Below are positions 1-15,800 of a stretch of DNA of 64,000 bases, piece after piece (the first letter of the stretch is position 1; each line of letters begins with the position of its first letter). The notes below the pieces were generated by a model. That model did not search any database and had not been told where the DNA came from. It was given only the letters and a program-made list of their open reading frames with translations. A program made the translations under genes and the position numbers. The DNA is from Cordia subcordata (lineage: Eukaryota > Streptophyta > Magnoliopsida > Boraginales > Cordiaceae): NCBI GenBank assembly GCA_028554755.1, contig JAPTOF010000001.1, forward strand, positions 6,492,501 to 6,556,500, given 5' to 3'.

Positions 1-875
1 TTTAAGCATAATTTTTTAAATTAAAAAGAAAAATATGATGAATGCACTTGCAAGCTTCCATTCCCATTTTTCCCATCCCACCTCCAAACCATTTATTTGC
101 CATTCCACTGTCAACCTTTGGCACGTCCTTTTTTCCCCTTTCAACAGCCTCAAATTTTTTGCATGTTATCTGAGGTTATCAAGTTTAGCTACAAATTTCA
201 TTAATCTTCTAATAATTTTGTCTTCTACACGTCTTTAGATTTAGAAGTTTTCTAACATTTGTCACCTGATCTATGTTTGTTATATGCTTATATGAAACCT
301 TAAATCTGAAATGCATACAAGATTAATGAAAACACTAATACTATGTTGGTCCGTAAAGGATTTGCAAAAACTTTGCCATCAACGTTACCAATCGTTTCCT
401 AATTTCAGCAATTCATCTAACGTGCGAAATGACGCCTTCCAACAGAGTTTATTCCCATTCAAATTAATTCATGAACAAACAATATGTTCTATAAAGAATC
501 AAATACAATAACAATTGAATTAGTGGACATCTAATTGCCGAGTATACAATTACGAAACACAAGTGGTTGTGTTTCTTAGTTTACATGAACATATCAGGCT
601 TTTCCACTGACTTCGCCTGCTATTACTGGTACGCAAACAGAAAGACTGAGCCCCTTCTGCAAACAAGGAGGAATGTGATTGTGAGACGCATCCTTCGTTG
701 AGTATAGTATGACCAGCGAGCATGGTCTCCGAAACTGCACGAAAGCTCTGCAATCGCGCACAAGCAACAAACTAACTGGCCAAAAAGTTTACTCGTGATC
801 TGGAAATTGACTCTCTTTTCTCTTCACTGATGCTTTTCGCAATTTCACTTGCTAAGCCATGGACGAGATAAGTCC
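1..875. other. 3' flank of PRMT5, no gene seen
   Basis: This stretch lies downstream of the PRMT5 stop codon and should include its 3' untranslated region, because the gene runs leftwards. It is AT-rich. The short open frames in it have no recognisable domain and no convincing splice context. I see no coding sequence, RNA gene or mobile element that I can support here. Confidence 0.5.
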
Positions 876-3800
876 TTATAGGCCAACCCAATACGAACGA
901 CCATTGCTGTTGTGCATAGGCAATGCACTTGGAGAAGTCACACACCACTCGTACCAGACCTGTTTCCCAGCCAGCAACAGCAAAGCAAGCATTATTCCAA
1001 GAAGTAATGAACGTTATCTCTCAATCTTTCCAGGCACAAACAAGCAAACAAAACATTTACCTTGGTAGGACCACAACACCGCCAGAGATGAACCACTAAA
1101 GGAATACCTGGTCGTACACATAATGGTGTCCTCAACGGGAAAAATATTGGGAACCTGTCATAGTGTCACCAAAAGAATCAACAATAGGCAAGAACTTGAG
1201 AATAGCCAGCTTAACTACTTTTTGTAGACGTCAGAGCTCATTGTTTTGGAGATCAGGCAACAGGAGTTAGTTAATAGACTTAATAGAGAAGCTACGCATT
1301 TTTTCCAATCTAATGACACACAGATGACAGAACTAACACACTTGCCTTTTATATTCCACTATTCAACAAAAGGAGATATAACAGCTTCTATTTTTTATCA
1401 AATTAAAGAGACCCTTTGGTTCGTAGGTAAAAAGTTCTCTGGGCTGAAACGTTAGGATACTTGCATCCAAAAAATTCACTCACAAATCAAAATCTTTTAC
1501 GGGAAAAACGATTCAGTGAATTCAAAATACAAGAGTTCATATGAAAATGTTCTTATCTTGCCAAATCCTTTCTTGTGTCTTTTCTTTTCCTCGTAAGAAA
1601 CATAGAAGGAATCTAAAAAGATCTATTAAATGATCCACAACAAGATGTCTAACAACAATGATATATTCTATTGATGCTCAGGTGAACCAGGGGAGGGTGT
1701 ACGTCACAAGACCATTAAAGCATAAATTTCATACCAGCTGAACATGTTCGGTGTTGCAGTTGATGGTTCAATACCAAGATGTACATCCTTGTACAGTGTC
1801 GCATCAAAATACCCTGCAAATCCTATTTAACAAGGCAAATAATAAGTCAAATCCTATTAGTTCATAGGATTCTAGTGCACCATGCTTCTGTGAAATGAAA
1901 TTCCTAGCAGTCAATTTTGAGGACAATATTTTCACCTTGCACTTGTGCCTGCAAGTGCACAAAGTAAACCACGTTTAGGAGTTCGTGTAATTGTATATTG
2001 GAGACTGTTAATGCAGACAACGTGCACTTGCTTGTCGTGTACAGATCACTACTCCACTCCATTTCCAAGAGAATGACATTAAACAAGTTAACCGAGATCT
2101 ATACGAGTAAAAGAATCTACCTTAATTTCCTTCTTAAGCACTGAGAGTCTAACCATTAGTTTACGCCAGAATTATCAGCCTAAGCATAAACACAACTCCA
2201 ACACCACACCTACTGGGAAATGCTGGCAATTGGCCCAAGACAATGACTTAAATTTGTATTGCCTTTTTCTTTCATCAGTGAGGACATCCGCTACATCTTT
2301 CCAATTTCTCCCTCATGGTTATAGACCTAGAAGTTCGGCTATTATAAAGCCAGTAATTGGATATATACGAGCCTTTCATATACTGCACAATAACTGGCAG
2401 CACCTTAAGCAGTTATCATCATAAGAACCCAGAAGTAATTACAATATTCAAAAGCCCGTATGGGTTTTGTTCCTAGTCTGTATATTAAGACAGACTGAGG
2501 ATATATCACATAAGTAGGAAAATGTTACCCAATCCCTTGGTCCAATCCCTTGGTTACCCATTTTCTGCATCAGACATGTGTTTCTATCTATTTTATGAGA
2601 TGTGATTCTTCACAATACCAATTTAATTTGGGGTGTGTTTTTCCAAGAGACATCTTTCCATTGTTTTGACTACTAATGACTCAATGACAACAGTTTGTCA
2701 CAACTATGGGTTGATTGCAACAGTCACAACTTTCATACGCGAACATGCCAATTCACTGACAACTATTAGCTCATAGATTTGGTAATATATATAAAATTTC
2801 ACAAACGTCCAACAAGAGCGAAAAATGAGCAAGGTATTCAGAGACTAAGTCCTTCTGCTCTCAAGAATGACATAGGAGTGTAGAGCATCTATGAGTCAAA
2901 CAAAGCCGCTCCGGACCAGTCTTTCCATTTTCAATTGTATGCAATGATAGATTGTTCTACCGTCTCCAGAGTTGCTAGTCTTTCTTCTTGGTCTACATCA
3001 ATACTAACTAAAGCAAGCACGACCGGAGGGAATAAAGGTAAAGCAAAGAGGATTAGCCACAGTTGAGGCCAAAAAAGTCCAGCCAGCTCACTAAAACCAA
3101 AAGCCTAGATGATTACACTAGTAAATCTTGAGAATAATGCAACTTTAGTATTCATATTTCTACGATGAGTCACATACTATAAAACCTAACAAATAGCAAC
3201 CAAACTATGGATACTCATTGTGCCAGCTCTTGCCTAATATATCTACAATTAGCAAATGGTTAATTCTAAAGAGAATAACTCCTACGGGCTTGTCTGGATT
3301 GGCTTTTTTCAAAAGCACTTTTCAAAAGCTCTTGCGGCTTTTTTTAAAAACCAAGTTAAATAGTTATTGCAAAAATAACGTAAATTTTTCAGGGAAAAAA
3401 TATATTTTTCCCCTTGGAAAAAGCCAATCCAAACAGGCCCGATATCCAGTTACAACAAGTCTTTGCACTCATGTGCTTTAAGATTCAATAGAACTAAGCG
3501 AAAATAGATTGTGATGAGTGAGGAAAAGACATTCACAACTAACATACCATGGACAATGGCTGATCCAGTGTCACCAGCTATCTCAAAACTAAGCTTCTTA
3601 TAGCGCTGATTGCTTTTATTGGTCGAGTACTCTGGATGAGCAAATGTAAAGACCTATTTAAATCAAGCAAACATGTCAGTTGTACAGTACTATATTATTG
3701 CATTTAACCAGAACCTCTGGAGATAGAATAACAAACACTGGAAAAGAGAATAGTATTTTCACGAATCTACAACATTTATCATATAAGATAGACCCCTAAC

Positions 3801-6800
3801 AACATTAGAAATTGAAGTTGAATACTTCCCAGAGTTGGAGCAAGTGAACTTGTGAGTCTAAACAGACCATGCAAAATAGACTATTACTGCCGTAAATTGT
3901 CATCCTCTTTGCAGCTACTGACAACTCACGGTAAGTGTGATTTTTGAGTTATGAGGGGCCAAAAGAATGCCAGTGTTAATAGCATTAGAAACTCAATCAG
4001 TGTCTCCAGAAACTAGAGAATCGGTATGCATGGAATATTACTACTATCAACATAAACTGTCCTGAAGTTGCTAATTTGAAGCCAATACAAAAACTAACAC
4101 TCCACATTAGCATTTCTGAATTCTCCCCATAGATGCTAGCATGAGGTTCATTCAAGCAGAGCAGGATATAATTCTCTTATTTCAGTATCACCAACACTTT
4201 TTAATGGATTCTGCCACCATACTCTGCCTGTGCTTGAAATTTGTTTCTTAGAGCAGCATACTTCTTTTAGTGCCTAATTCTATATGCATCAAGTCTCCAT
4301 CTACTTATAGAACTCTATTTATGCCCTTATAAAACATAACTCACCGGCTGGGTGGGAGCAAGCCTTGCAACACGGTGCAGTTTCACCACGTAAGCTGTTT
4401 CAAAGTGCACAAGATCCTTATGGGATTTGATCTGTAGCATCATCAAAAGAAGACCATTAAAAATCCAAAAGAGGAACATATGAAACAGCTTGACCGCAAT
4501 ATAAAGGAAAGGGAGGAAAACAAAAGAAGCAAAAAAATGGTTAAGACATTAAAGACAAGGCTTACATCATTATATATTTTTGAAGCAGTCACAGGCTGGA
4601 TGAAACTCGTATACCTGAAATAAGCAGATCAGAAAGCACATGAGACCAAAACACTTATATGCGTCCAAAATCAATAGGTCACAGTTTATGAATGCGAAGT
4701 AAAAGAAGGTGCCATATGGCATGATAAAAAAGGAGAGGCAATATAGACACATGAAAATCAACAATAGTTTTTAAACAAATATCCAGGGTTGAAGGCTGAA
4801 ACTGGAAGTGCCATTCTTATTTCTGCATATTTGCATGGTGCTTTACATAAGCCAATGTATTAATGATTCCTTGACATGATGCTTTTCTGTATTCTATTTC
4901 TACACTAGCTAAAATATAATAAGCATTGCTGTTTAAAGGGAGAAAAAGAATACACTGCCAGTAAATATTATTTACTTAACTTCTTTTTTCAATGTCTGAG
5001 AGCAACGTCTACAAAGCCGAGAGGGAGAAACTTTCATGATTTTCACATGAAGACAAACTATTTTTTGCCACCTTATCAATTATCTAACTTCTATTACTTT
5101 CAAATGCAAAATGCAAGGCATGGCCTCACTTCTTTCCCACTGGTAAATATTTTGACTTCATAATACATTGAACCAATTCAAAAGTCAACCTCCAATCTGT
5201 ACTGGAGTGAGAACTAAGCTTGGTAGCAGGAAATAAGTGACACTGCATTTTCATTATAAAATTGCTCTTGGTCAGAGGTAGGTGAAGGGGTTATTGAAGC
5301 AATTAGATCCGTGGGATCATAGGATGGTAGTTGTAAGTTGACAAAACAGCACAGTCAAGACAACCGAATCTTCTGCTTTATACTCTCTTTACTGCTCTCG
5401 TCCAGCTAATCCCCTTAATTACTTCTTTTTTGCATTTCTCACCCAGGCAAAATCACTGTTAATTTGCATGGGCTCCTGTATGCATTGACTTGTTGAACTT
5501 CTCATTGCTTCAGGCCACTGAGGTTGTTTAGCTAAGCTTGAAAAGAAATAGTACTACCAAGAAGCAATCAGTGCTTATAGGTGGTTCTTAGTGCTCAAAA
5601 AAGAGGGCCTTACTTGGCCAAAAATCTAAAGGAAAAGAGAGGTGACATGTGTAAATGCATTTGGTTAAACTAGATCAAACACAAACACACACACACAAGC
5701 GCCAAAAGGAAGGAGGGGGGGAAAAAAAAGGTAATTTATATGCCCTAAGAAAGCTACTTTTACCAAACAGGTCCAACTTGCTCTTTAGGTACCCACAAAT
5801 TTTGACCCAGAAAAAGCAAACACTCCCCCTGATTTCCTCTGTACAAAGTACAGTAATATTATCATCATCCAATTCTCCTGCTATAACAAACTCCATCACC
5901 AAATTGATAATGCATTACTAGTTGAATTTATTTATTTTTTGTTTCTTCTTATGAAGTAAAATATCCTACTACTAATTTGCCTATTCTTAGAAAGTCTATC
6001 TTCATAATTCTAATTGCAACTGCTGTTTACCTATCAGAATCTGATAGAACACTTACCCCATTGATTAACTTTTAGCTTAAAATAATTGACACCCATTCTC
6101 CTATATTCTATTTAGCTACACTTTTGTAGTGAATTAACAAGGATCACATCAGGGCCGAGGTTTAAGAAAGGGTGGAGGCCCTAAAGCATTACAGTGTAGG
6201 TCTGCTACAACTATACATTTTAGATAATTTAACTCTGATAAGCCAGATTAGATTTGACCTGGTTGCACATATTACAGTCATAGATACAGAATACTTACAC
6301 TGGCAAAGGGAGACAGCAATTAACCTATTATATAATAAACAGAAAGATTGAGGCCAACAAAATTAATTGGAGTGTACGATACTTACGAAGATGGAATTGA
6401 GATCCCGTCTTGCTTCAAAAATCTCTGAGCTCCATCAAGACACTCTGGTGACAGCTCATTGTCGCCAAAGGACCCCAGCAACTCACTGACCTACATAGCA
6501 CTCGAAAAATGATAAGTTTGTCACCAGCAAAGAATAATATCTGCAGTAGCAGATGGCAAAAAAACAGGATGTCATGAATTGGTACAGAGTAGAGGCTTTT
6601 CTCCTTAATCTTCAATTTACACTAAGGATCAAACACATACCAAAATGTCAGCTTTCTCAGGAGCATCCCAGCAGCGCATGTCACTAGAAACTATAGTAAC
6701 AATCTTTTCCCAGCCCTCCAGTTTAACCAGGCTCTGTTTCAATAAATATATAGTTATTCTTCACATGGGCCATATAATCTGCCACAAACAAACAAAAGCA

Positions 6801-9800
6801 TTTCTCCTAGAAAGAACCCACTCTGTTCAAGAGATCTTAACAAGGAGATTAAGCCACAACAAATAAGATGCCATGTACAAAAAACACTGAGATGAACAAT
6901 ATGAACTCTAACATGATGAAACAATAAAATAACATAAAGAACTGGTTCACCTTACATGAACCCACATTTAGAAAGATAATGAAGTTGAACATACATGAAG
7001 AGTAACTATTGCATTTGGATTCTTTTCTACAGCATAGACTCTCAACCTGCGTCCAGTTTCTTCAGCTGCCTATTCATGAGGTGAAAGAAGCACAAGTAGA
7101 ATATTAACATGTGCAATCTTAATAATTCATTTATTCTATTTTTGCAGCAAAGGGAAAAGTTTAACCTGCAGGGAAGCTCTGACAAGAGGTCCTCGTCCAG
7201 CACCTACAACCATCAATACCTGTGACAAACATGCAGAGTGCCTTACAAGAATTGCAGTACTATGTTTCAAATAGAACTGAGAACCCAAATAACAACAAGT
7301 GAAGCTTGACATTTAGTAGACAACACGCAGGGTTGTCATCAGTAAAACTAACCGTTGTGATTGAAGATGCTTTTTCATCAGGAACCCTGTCCAGCAAAGC
7401 TTTAGATACTGCTCGTTGGTACTATCACAAAAAGAATGTCAATCAGCAGTGGCAGAATGGAATAACCCACACTCAGAAACCAGAATTTTAGAAATCATTT
7501 TTATTTCCTCTACCAACTTCTTTGCTAAGGGGCTGTTGGGTTGATAGACAGTAAAAAGGGAACTCCCAGAATATCAATACCCATAGTTTTCTTTTGAAAA
7601 TTATGCAGAAGGCAGCCAAAATAAAATCACGAAATAATTTACATATACATGTGTGCAAGCAGGGGAGAAAGAGAGAAAGAGAGAGGAGAAATAAAGGTCT
7701 CTTATACAATGATGACCTATGAACTTTTGACCCTATCCCATGCTGACCCACATTCAACCACTCATACTACAACAGGAAATCTACTATTTGGAGCAAGTGT
7801 TTTGTCTATTGGCAAAAAGGAAGCAAAGGAAAGCTTCAATGTTACTTGGTAATTCTACAATCTTTTTGCGTATTTATTAGACAAACATACTCAACAATGG
7901 TACATCTTGAACAAACAGCAACCATACTAGGTTTTCCAACGCCACATTACCATATTCATAAACTTACCTGTGTATATTTGACTATATCTTTCTCAAACGT
8001 TTCATAAGTTTGGGCCTCGAGATTATCCATGAGAGGCTGAAATAAGATGGTAAAAACAAAATGTTACTTATAGGTGTATAGACAAAAAAGGTACTTCAAA
8101 AGTATTGCCAAACCTTATCGCAAGCAATGATTTTTATTTATCAAAAAGAAAAAAGAGCGCAAAACACCCAGTGAAAGGCATACCTGGAGGGGTGATTGTA
8201 AGTAATCCCTGTAACCAAGCTGGTAAAATAGGGTGAAGATATCAGGTGCTAAAGTACTAAAGTTCTATTATCTGTTTCTAACAGTAAGAGAATGGGAGCA
8301 GGGCGAAATCAAGCATGCAGGGGGAGAGATTCTTCTATTATTTTCCTTTCCTTTTTCTTTTTAATTTTTTAGTAGTTAGGGGGAGGAGGATGTTATATAC
8401 CTCAATGCGTTCTTGCTCGGGAATGGGCTCCATTCTTTGATAAAAATAAGCAACATAGTCCAGGTAAGCTCTCAGAGGATGCTGCTGCATACCTAAAAGA
8501 CAATATTATAGTTGAACCAGAACAACTTAAATGGGACATGCGAAGCACAGAGGAGAGAACAAACCTACAAAGAAAATCTTTATCAATTCCTAAAGAACAA
8601 ACAAGGGCTTTACTATGTCATTCATGCAAGTTTGGGGTAGCAAAAAAGTTCCTGCACTTCAAGAGTAAGTGATGGAACTATATGAGAAAAAGTGGGGTCA
8701 CCAGACCCCACTGAACTGCAGAAAATTCTATAGCAGCACATAGGCTGCCAGCACCATGAAAATTGAAGAACTCTTTCAAAGATACTCTTTCAAAGATACC
8801 CCACAAAAAAGTTACAGGAAGATAACTTTTGGTCCTTATTGAGTAGGAAAGTAATTATTACAGAAGAAAGCTGATGGAATCAGGTACCCGAATAGAGGAC
8901 ATTGGTATTTATTTATATATTAACACGTTTATATTAACACGTCCCCTCATGTATAGGTGGGTTTTCGTTGCACATGGACAATTTTAATGTTCTAAATAGA
9001 TGGCGGTGAGTTTTGAACCTAACCAATCTCCCAATAGGACCACTAAAAATAAACACAATAGAAGTAACAAATAATTTCTAGTCAAGATCTTTCAGATTGT
9101 TTTGCACCAGTTGCTTGCTCAATAATTTCATCAAAAGTTGAACAAACTCAAAACATACAAAAACTGTTTTGTCTAACTCAAAAGATAGATTTCCATCGCA
9201 CAATTTTAGATGTCTTTCAACTTCCAAAACCGTCACCGCCTACAGCACCACTTCCAAGTAAAATAAATACAACTCAACCTCCTTAAGTCGCAGATCTTTT
9301 ACCTTTCTTCCAACTTGAGTCTTTTTTCCGCATCGGCTAAATCTACCCCATCAATTCAGATCCAGTTCTCGATTCCTGAATATTCTGGACAAACACCAAG
9401 ATTGACCATACACCCATCAACATCATTATCAAAAACGTCAATGGGTGGTGCAACCTGATTTTTATGCGCTTTTGCTGCTCTACATGATGAAAATTCTTCA
9501 TGAGTCTTTTTCTTCTTTGGTTTTTTAATTTTTTCTGCTGGTTGTTCTAGCGTGGAGTGAGAATTATTATCATACTCACTATCAGGCACTTCTGTATGTT
9601 CATAACGGTGTTCATGTTTTGGTTGATATTGTTAGAATTTGCTCGTCTTGGCAATCATATTTGTAAAATACGATCCAAAAAAAAAAATTGCAAAAGAAGC
9701 TTTATATTTTTTAAATCATATTTTCGACAAGCACAATGGCCAAAACGAACAAATCCCAACCATATCAACGAAAAGATGAACACCATTACGAACACGCAGA

Positions 9801-12800
9801 CGTGCCTGATACTGAGGAGGATAATAATGGTGACCCCATGCTTAAACAACTAACAGAAAAAACTAAAAGACCAAAGAAAAGAAAGACTCATGAAGATACT
9901 TCATCGTATAGCGCAACAAGAGCACATAAAGAGCAAGTTACACGACTCGTTGAGATTTCTGATGATGATGTTGAAGAGTAAACAATCAATGTTGATCCTC
10001 GTCCAAAATATCCAGAAATAGAGAAGTGGATCCTAATTGATAGGGCAAATGTAGACGACAAGAAAAGAGATTGGTGATGGAAGAGAAAATAAAAGATCTG
10101 CGACATAAACAGATTGAGCTATATTTATTTCACTTGAAAGAAGGGTGAGCATCAATCCAATATAACCAAATAGCTGAACCAAAATATAGAATTTCGATTT
10201 GAATTGTAATTCGGTTTGGTTATTTTTATTTTTAGTTCGATATTGATTCTTTCTCCAAAAAAAAAATTAATAACCGAACAACTGAATAGTTAATTCTTAA
10301 TGAAAATTTTTTATTTATTTATTATTTTTCAAGTTTACATTTGACTAAATAATTTCGATTATTAATAGAATTCAGTTTAATTTCAGTTATTAACTTTTAT
10401 TCAAAAATTTGACTACTAAAATTTAGTTTCAATTTTGGTCCAGTTAAACCAAATGATCACGACTACAGTGATTCGTCTGTAGAACACCTAAATTTGAAAG
10501 CTATGAAGAAAGACATCTAAAGTTGTGTGATGGAAATCTATTATGTGAACTAGACAAAACAACATAACACTTAGATTTCACACCTTCTCTAGCCTTTTAT
10601 ATCCATGATATATCTCGTATTCACCACTTCTTTTTGTATGAGAACCAAAATTTGAAATTATTTGTAGCATGCATTACACATTGTTTTAAATTTAAACATA
10701 ATAATGGGGCCCCCATGGTAAGAGCTCTAGCCACATTATAGTTCATAAGATGATACTGAATTTGCCAAAAACACCTCTAGCCATGTAGACAAGTATATAG
10801 AAACAGTCACTTGCAAACCAAATATCAAACCAAATATGTGTTATCAATTTTGTTAATCCAAACTTTTAGAATGGTGCTGCAAAAATAATTTAACAGACTA
10901 TATTACAGCCTTTTGTCCTGCTACTTATATCCAACAAGAATTTGGAGGGACCAAACTTACCCTCAATGTGATTATCGCTGTCACTACCACTTAACTTTGA
11001 ATCTGTGATGGGGAGATTGTGCACCGGTTCCCCACTAATCACAATCTGGACGACACATAACAAGGAGAAAAGGTCAGTAACAAATGATAGAAGACCACAA
11101 TTCCAGCCTCCATAACTTCATTATGAACCAACACCCTTATAAAACTTCAGTAAGCTGTATACTGCATTTTAAATGAAATGCGTAAGAAAGAGAAACAACA
11201 AGTGAAGAAAGACGCAGGATGGTGCCAACAATAAAGAATTCAAAAGAACCTCCAGTTCTATTTCTTTCTCTCAATTTTCTTCGTTCAAGAAAAATGAATA
11301 AGAAATCTAGCTTTTCTGCGGGAAATTTTGGATTTCAGAAGAGTGTTGGAATTTTTCTGCTAAACTTCACTCTTTCACTGCACTACATTTGGAAATTTTA
11401 ATGAAATTGCAGTCAATCTGAAACACTAAAAATTGGAAATTTTAATGAAATTGCAGTCAATCTGAAACACTAAAAATGAAATACAGAAACACAGAAAAGC
11501 ATAGAGTCATAACAACACTTGAGCGTAAGGCAATATACTTGCAATGCATGACATGACTTCTAACGTAGTAATCAGGAAGCAGTGTTAAAAGAAGCAACGA
11601 CGAGATCCAAACCGCCATATGAGCAAAAGATTTTCTAAAATATAAATAAAGAAGCAGCATAATACACCTGAATTGAGTGGTTGAAAAACCCCGTCATTAG
11701 TCTTTGGTGACGTCTTGATAGACACGGGTAGCCTCGTGCATTGGTTAGAAATGACTGGCAAAACAGTTTCATATATGTGAGAATAATAGTCAAGAATCTA
11801 AAAGCAATATATTAAAACGAAAAATGGAGTTACGAAAGCCTTGAAATGACATATACATTTGTATGAACTATGGCTGCTCTAACAGGCTCTCCAAACCACC
11901 GTCCAAGTGAGTTAATCGAAGGTAATGAGGACCTGAATTACAACAATATACAATTTCCTTGAGAATCACAAACATCGTCTTGGTCAAAAGTAAACAAAAT
12001 TAGAAATTTAAGATTTCAAAGGCATGGAATATCCATCCCTTGAAAATCTAACCATGCTATTATAAGTTCATTCAGTAAGATTTTAGAAAACACAAGATTG
12101 CATACACTTACATAACATCAAGGGCAACAGCTAGTTGACTGTGATGTTCGCAAAGAAGACGGAAAGAATTCCACACTTCCCAAGAATCAACTTGCCCCTC
12201 TCCCTGTTGCAAGAGAAATAATAAAAATGGATATCCTTGATGATTTTGCAAGCATTATGACAAAAAATGAAAACTGCACATGATATAATAACTCCTCCAA
12301 GAATTCATTGGCATACAAATTCTAGGATTAAGGAAAAGTACACAAGCAAATACCCTCCAAAAATGTACAACAGTTATTAGTTGGATCCTTAACCACAGGG
12401 GAAAAGCAAACTAAGAATTAAGTTCCCGGATTGTAATACAGCAGCAATAAACCTCGCAACTAAAAGCACATGAGACTATAATGAAAGAAGAACAAATTTG
12501 CCAATCAGGAAAACCACTCAGTGCAAGGGAAAAGCATACATAATGAGGGAAATCATGACCATGATGGAAGGTTCAAGATTATGCATTGTGCCACAACAAA
12601 AATGAGAAAACAAAATAAGTTGAGGCACACAGAATCCTAATATGCAGATTATCTTAACTGCCAAACTTGACAATCTCCAAACCCAGCCGTAGTCTAGATA
12701 GCAAATGTTAATGCTCCAGATATATGTAACTAAATTCATCATATTTATATGTGATTTGCCAAGAAACTAGGGGAAACAAAATCAGATCTTCAAATGATAA

Positions 12801-15800
12801 AAATCTAAATGCAATCTCATAAGCCACCTTGTGATTAGGGTCCTCACTGCCAGCATCATCATCATCAGACTTCTCCAGTGGAATCCTAAGCCACAACTTT
12901 GAGACAGAAGTAAACAATAAGACAAAGGAAATAAAGTAGACGTCAACTACAAAAGAAATGACTGCATTTCGAAAAATTATACAAAAGCAGCTGAATTTGA
13001 AACCTGCATATGGTTAAGGTTCTGCAGAATCTGGTTCACACATCTAGCATAATTAGCACAGGATGACCCCTTGGGAGAAGGAAGAAGGCAAGACTGCAGT
13101 AGGAAAATCAAAGCTTGTTGAGTATCAGAGTACTACCTACTACACAGATAAAAGCAAATAGATGGCACATCAGTAGAAGCAGCCAATTAACAAAAAAGGT
13201 GAATAGCTTATGGCCTAGGGAAATTCAGAAACCAGCATGATACTGCAGCAAGAAATAAATTACATTAAAATAGCAAACTGTTGCAAAAGTCAATCATAAT
13301 TAAGAAAAATTATTTTAAAAAAGAAAAAGAAGAACCATCATAGGCGTTCTATTGATGTGGTTCTAGATCACTGTACTCAATATTCATTAAAACGGACACA
13401 TATTGCTAAACTCTAGTGTAGTATGATGACAAAAGAGAAGTGGAAAGACAGTTCTAAAGAACATGGAAATAAGTTATTCTTATAAGTGAAGTTTGTTCAT
13501 CACCAAGCATCGCTCAAAGGCTGCACCTATGGTATCATACCTCAAGAAATTTGTAAATCTTATAGAAAAATTGTTCATCAATTACATAACTGCTTTAAGA
13601 TATATATCAGAGCTAAATCAAAATACAAGGCTGTGTTTAGACACAAAAACGTCAAACATGACAGCAATACTAAGATGTTAAATATATATGAAGCAGCCTA
13701 TTTAGCTAGAACCTGTAGACTTAACACCTGCTTAAAATTGCAAAAGGATTTTCACAAGTAAATGAAAGAAAGAGATTCATGTGATCTTGTAGAGTACCTC
13801 CATATGTCACCATGCATGACAATATTATCTCAGTGGCAGAAAAGAATCATAAGGGTCAGCTACATGATTAACTGCCCAGTTGGTGTTAACAATTACAGTC
13901 CAAATATGAAATGAAGAAAAGCATGCAAGAATTTTTGAAAAACTGCAATTCTCCCAATGAAGATAAGAACAAAGAAAATGCCGATATGTTGTTCTTAATG
14001 AGCTGATGACAGATTATCATCTACGAATATTTGACCATGCCAAAGCTAGTTAAATGGGAATTAAGCAATGAACTTGCTTCCCTTCATACTTATAATTATT
14101 AAGGGCCTGTTTGGATTGGCCTTTTTTCATGAGAAAACACTTTTCTCCAGGAAAAAGGACATCATTTTTGCAATAAATATTTGGATTGAAATTCAAGAAA
14201 AGCTGAAACTCTTAAAAAAAACTCAATTCAACTTGTTTTAGAGGTCAAAATTTTCAGCTTCTTAAAGTACTTTAAAAAAAAAAAGTGCTTTTAAAATATC
14301 CGATCCAGACGAGCCCTAAATGACAAAATGGATGAAGGAAAATGCTTACCTATATATTATATAGAAGAGTACATGCCTTTTTCATTAATGCCACATGTCA
14401 CCATTCTATCTCTTTTTTACTTCCAGAAAACTATTGAACCAATCCCTTCTATCCATTTAAAATTATTTCTGAATCTAAATCATAACCCTTCTATATTTTA
14501 TTTTCTTAATTTTAATATTCTATTCAATCACTGCAAATCTCATAAAAAACATGATTATCCTCATTTCTCCCACACATTGTGTGACTTGTGCTCTGGTTAT
14601 TAGAAGACCAAAGGACATAGATTTCCAGGACGGATATTTCCATGAGGATCAACTAAGGTCATTTCAGTGCTTGAATCGATAGCTCCAACCTTCATGCTAA
14701 AGAATAATTATCCATACTAGAAAAGATCATAACTGTTGACAAAAGTGCGTGCCACAATCATTAAAACGTAAACAATGTTCATGCACCACATTACTGAATG
14801 AGACATTCAACCAATGGCATAACAAGACCACTCTAGCCTTATGCTCCTTTGCGCACATGGCAAAAGCTTTATGCTCCAATACAAGAGAGAGCTTCTAGTT
14901 GTTATGCAGAAAAGAGAAAAATAAAAATTAAAAATGTATACATGTAAAGAAAACAGAAAAAGAAAATTAAAAAGGTATACCTGTAAAGAAAGGTGAGAAG
15001 CCCATGCTATTTCTTGCTTTAAAGTAATTTCAGAATCCTTGCGAAGCACTTCATCTTCTGAGTCCAAGTCAATCCAAGAGCTAATTTTTCCTACACTAAG
15101 CAAAATTCTATCATTCAACGATGTCAACAACGAAAACAGTGATGCAAAACAATTGCGAAAACTTTCATTTTTTATGGTTTTTCCTCCTAAAACTATAGAC
15201 AAAAGAATTGATAAGCTTTAAATATAACTGATTCTCAAACAGAAGAAGAGAGAGGAAGACCTCAACTGCTAGAGAAAACAACTTTTTTCAGTATGTCAGG
15301 GCAAATCCAAATATATCAACATTCTTCCCTCAAAAAGTCCAATCGACTTTTGCTGCAATATCTAAAACTAACAAAATACTGATCACTAAAAACAGAAGAA
15401 TTACCTTTCAACTACATAAAATATGGTTTTTTTATTTCTTCCGTAGCTAATAATATTTAATAGATGTAACCATGCTTTAGGAATTTGACAGGCTGATTCA
15501 AGAACAAGACTAGTATCTAATTTGTTATTATAACTACAAAAGTTAATATTTAAAAATTACAATAACATTCATTGTGTTCCTGTGGTGCCACATCTTAATT
15601 TTTGAAAATATTCCGTGACAAGTCCATATTCCATCTTTGTGTCTATGCTTCACAGCTCTTGAATGATGTCATTCATCATTCTATGTTAAATGTCAAACTT
15701 CAGCATGCTAGGCTACTGTATGGTTCTGTTTACAAAGTAGAAAATTTCCCAACCCAATTGCATTTATACAGTGAACAACAGGAAACTCAAGAACTAATGG

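Noticed and set aside
5655..5921. 88-codon plus-strand frame in PRMT5 intron 17
   Set aside because: Low-complexity (CA and purine tracts), no domain, and it lies within a well-defined intron.
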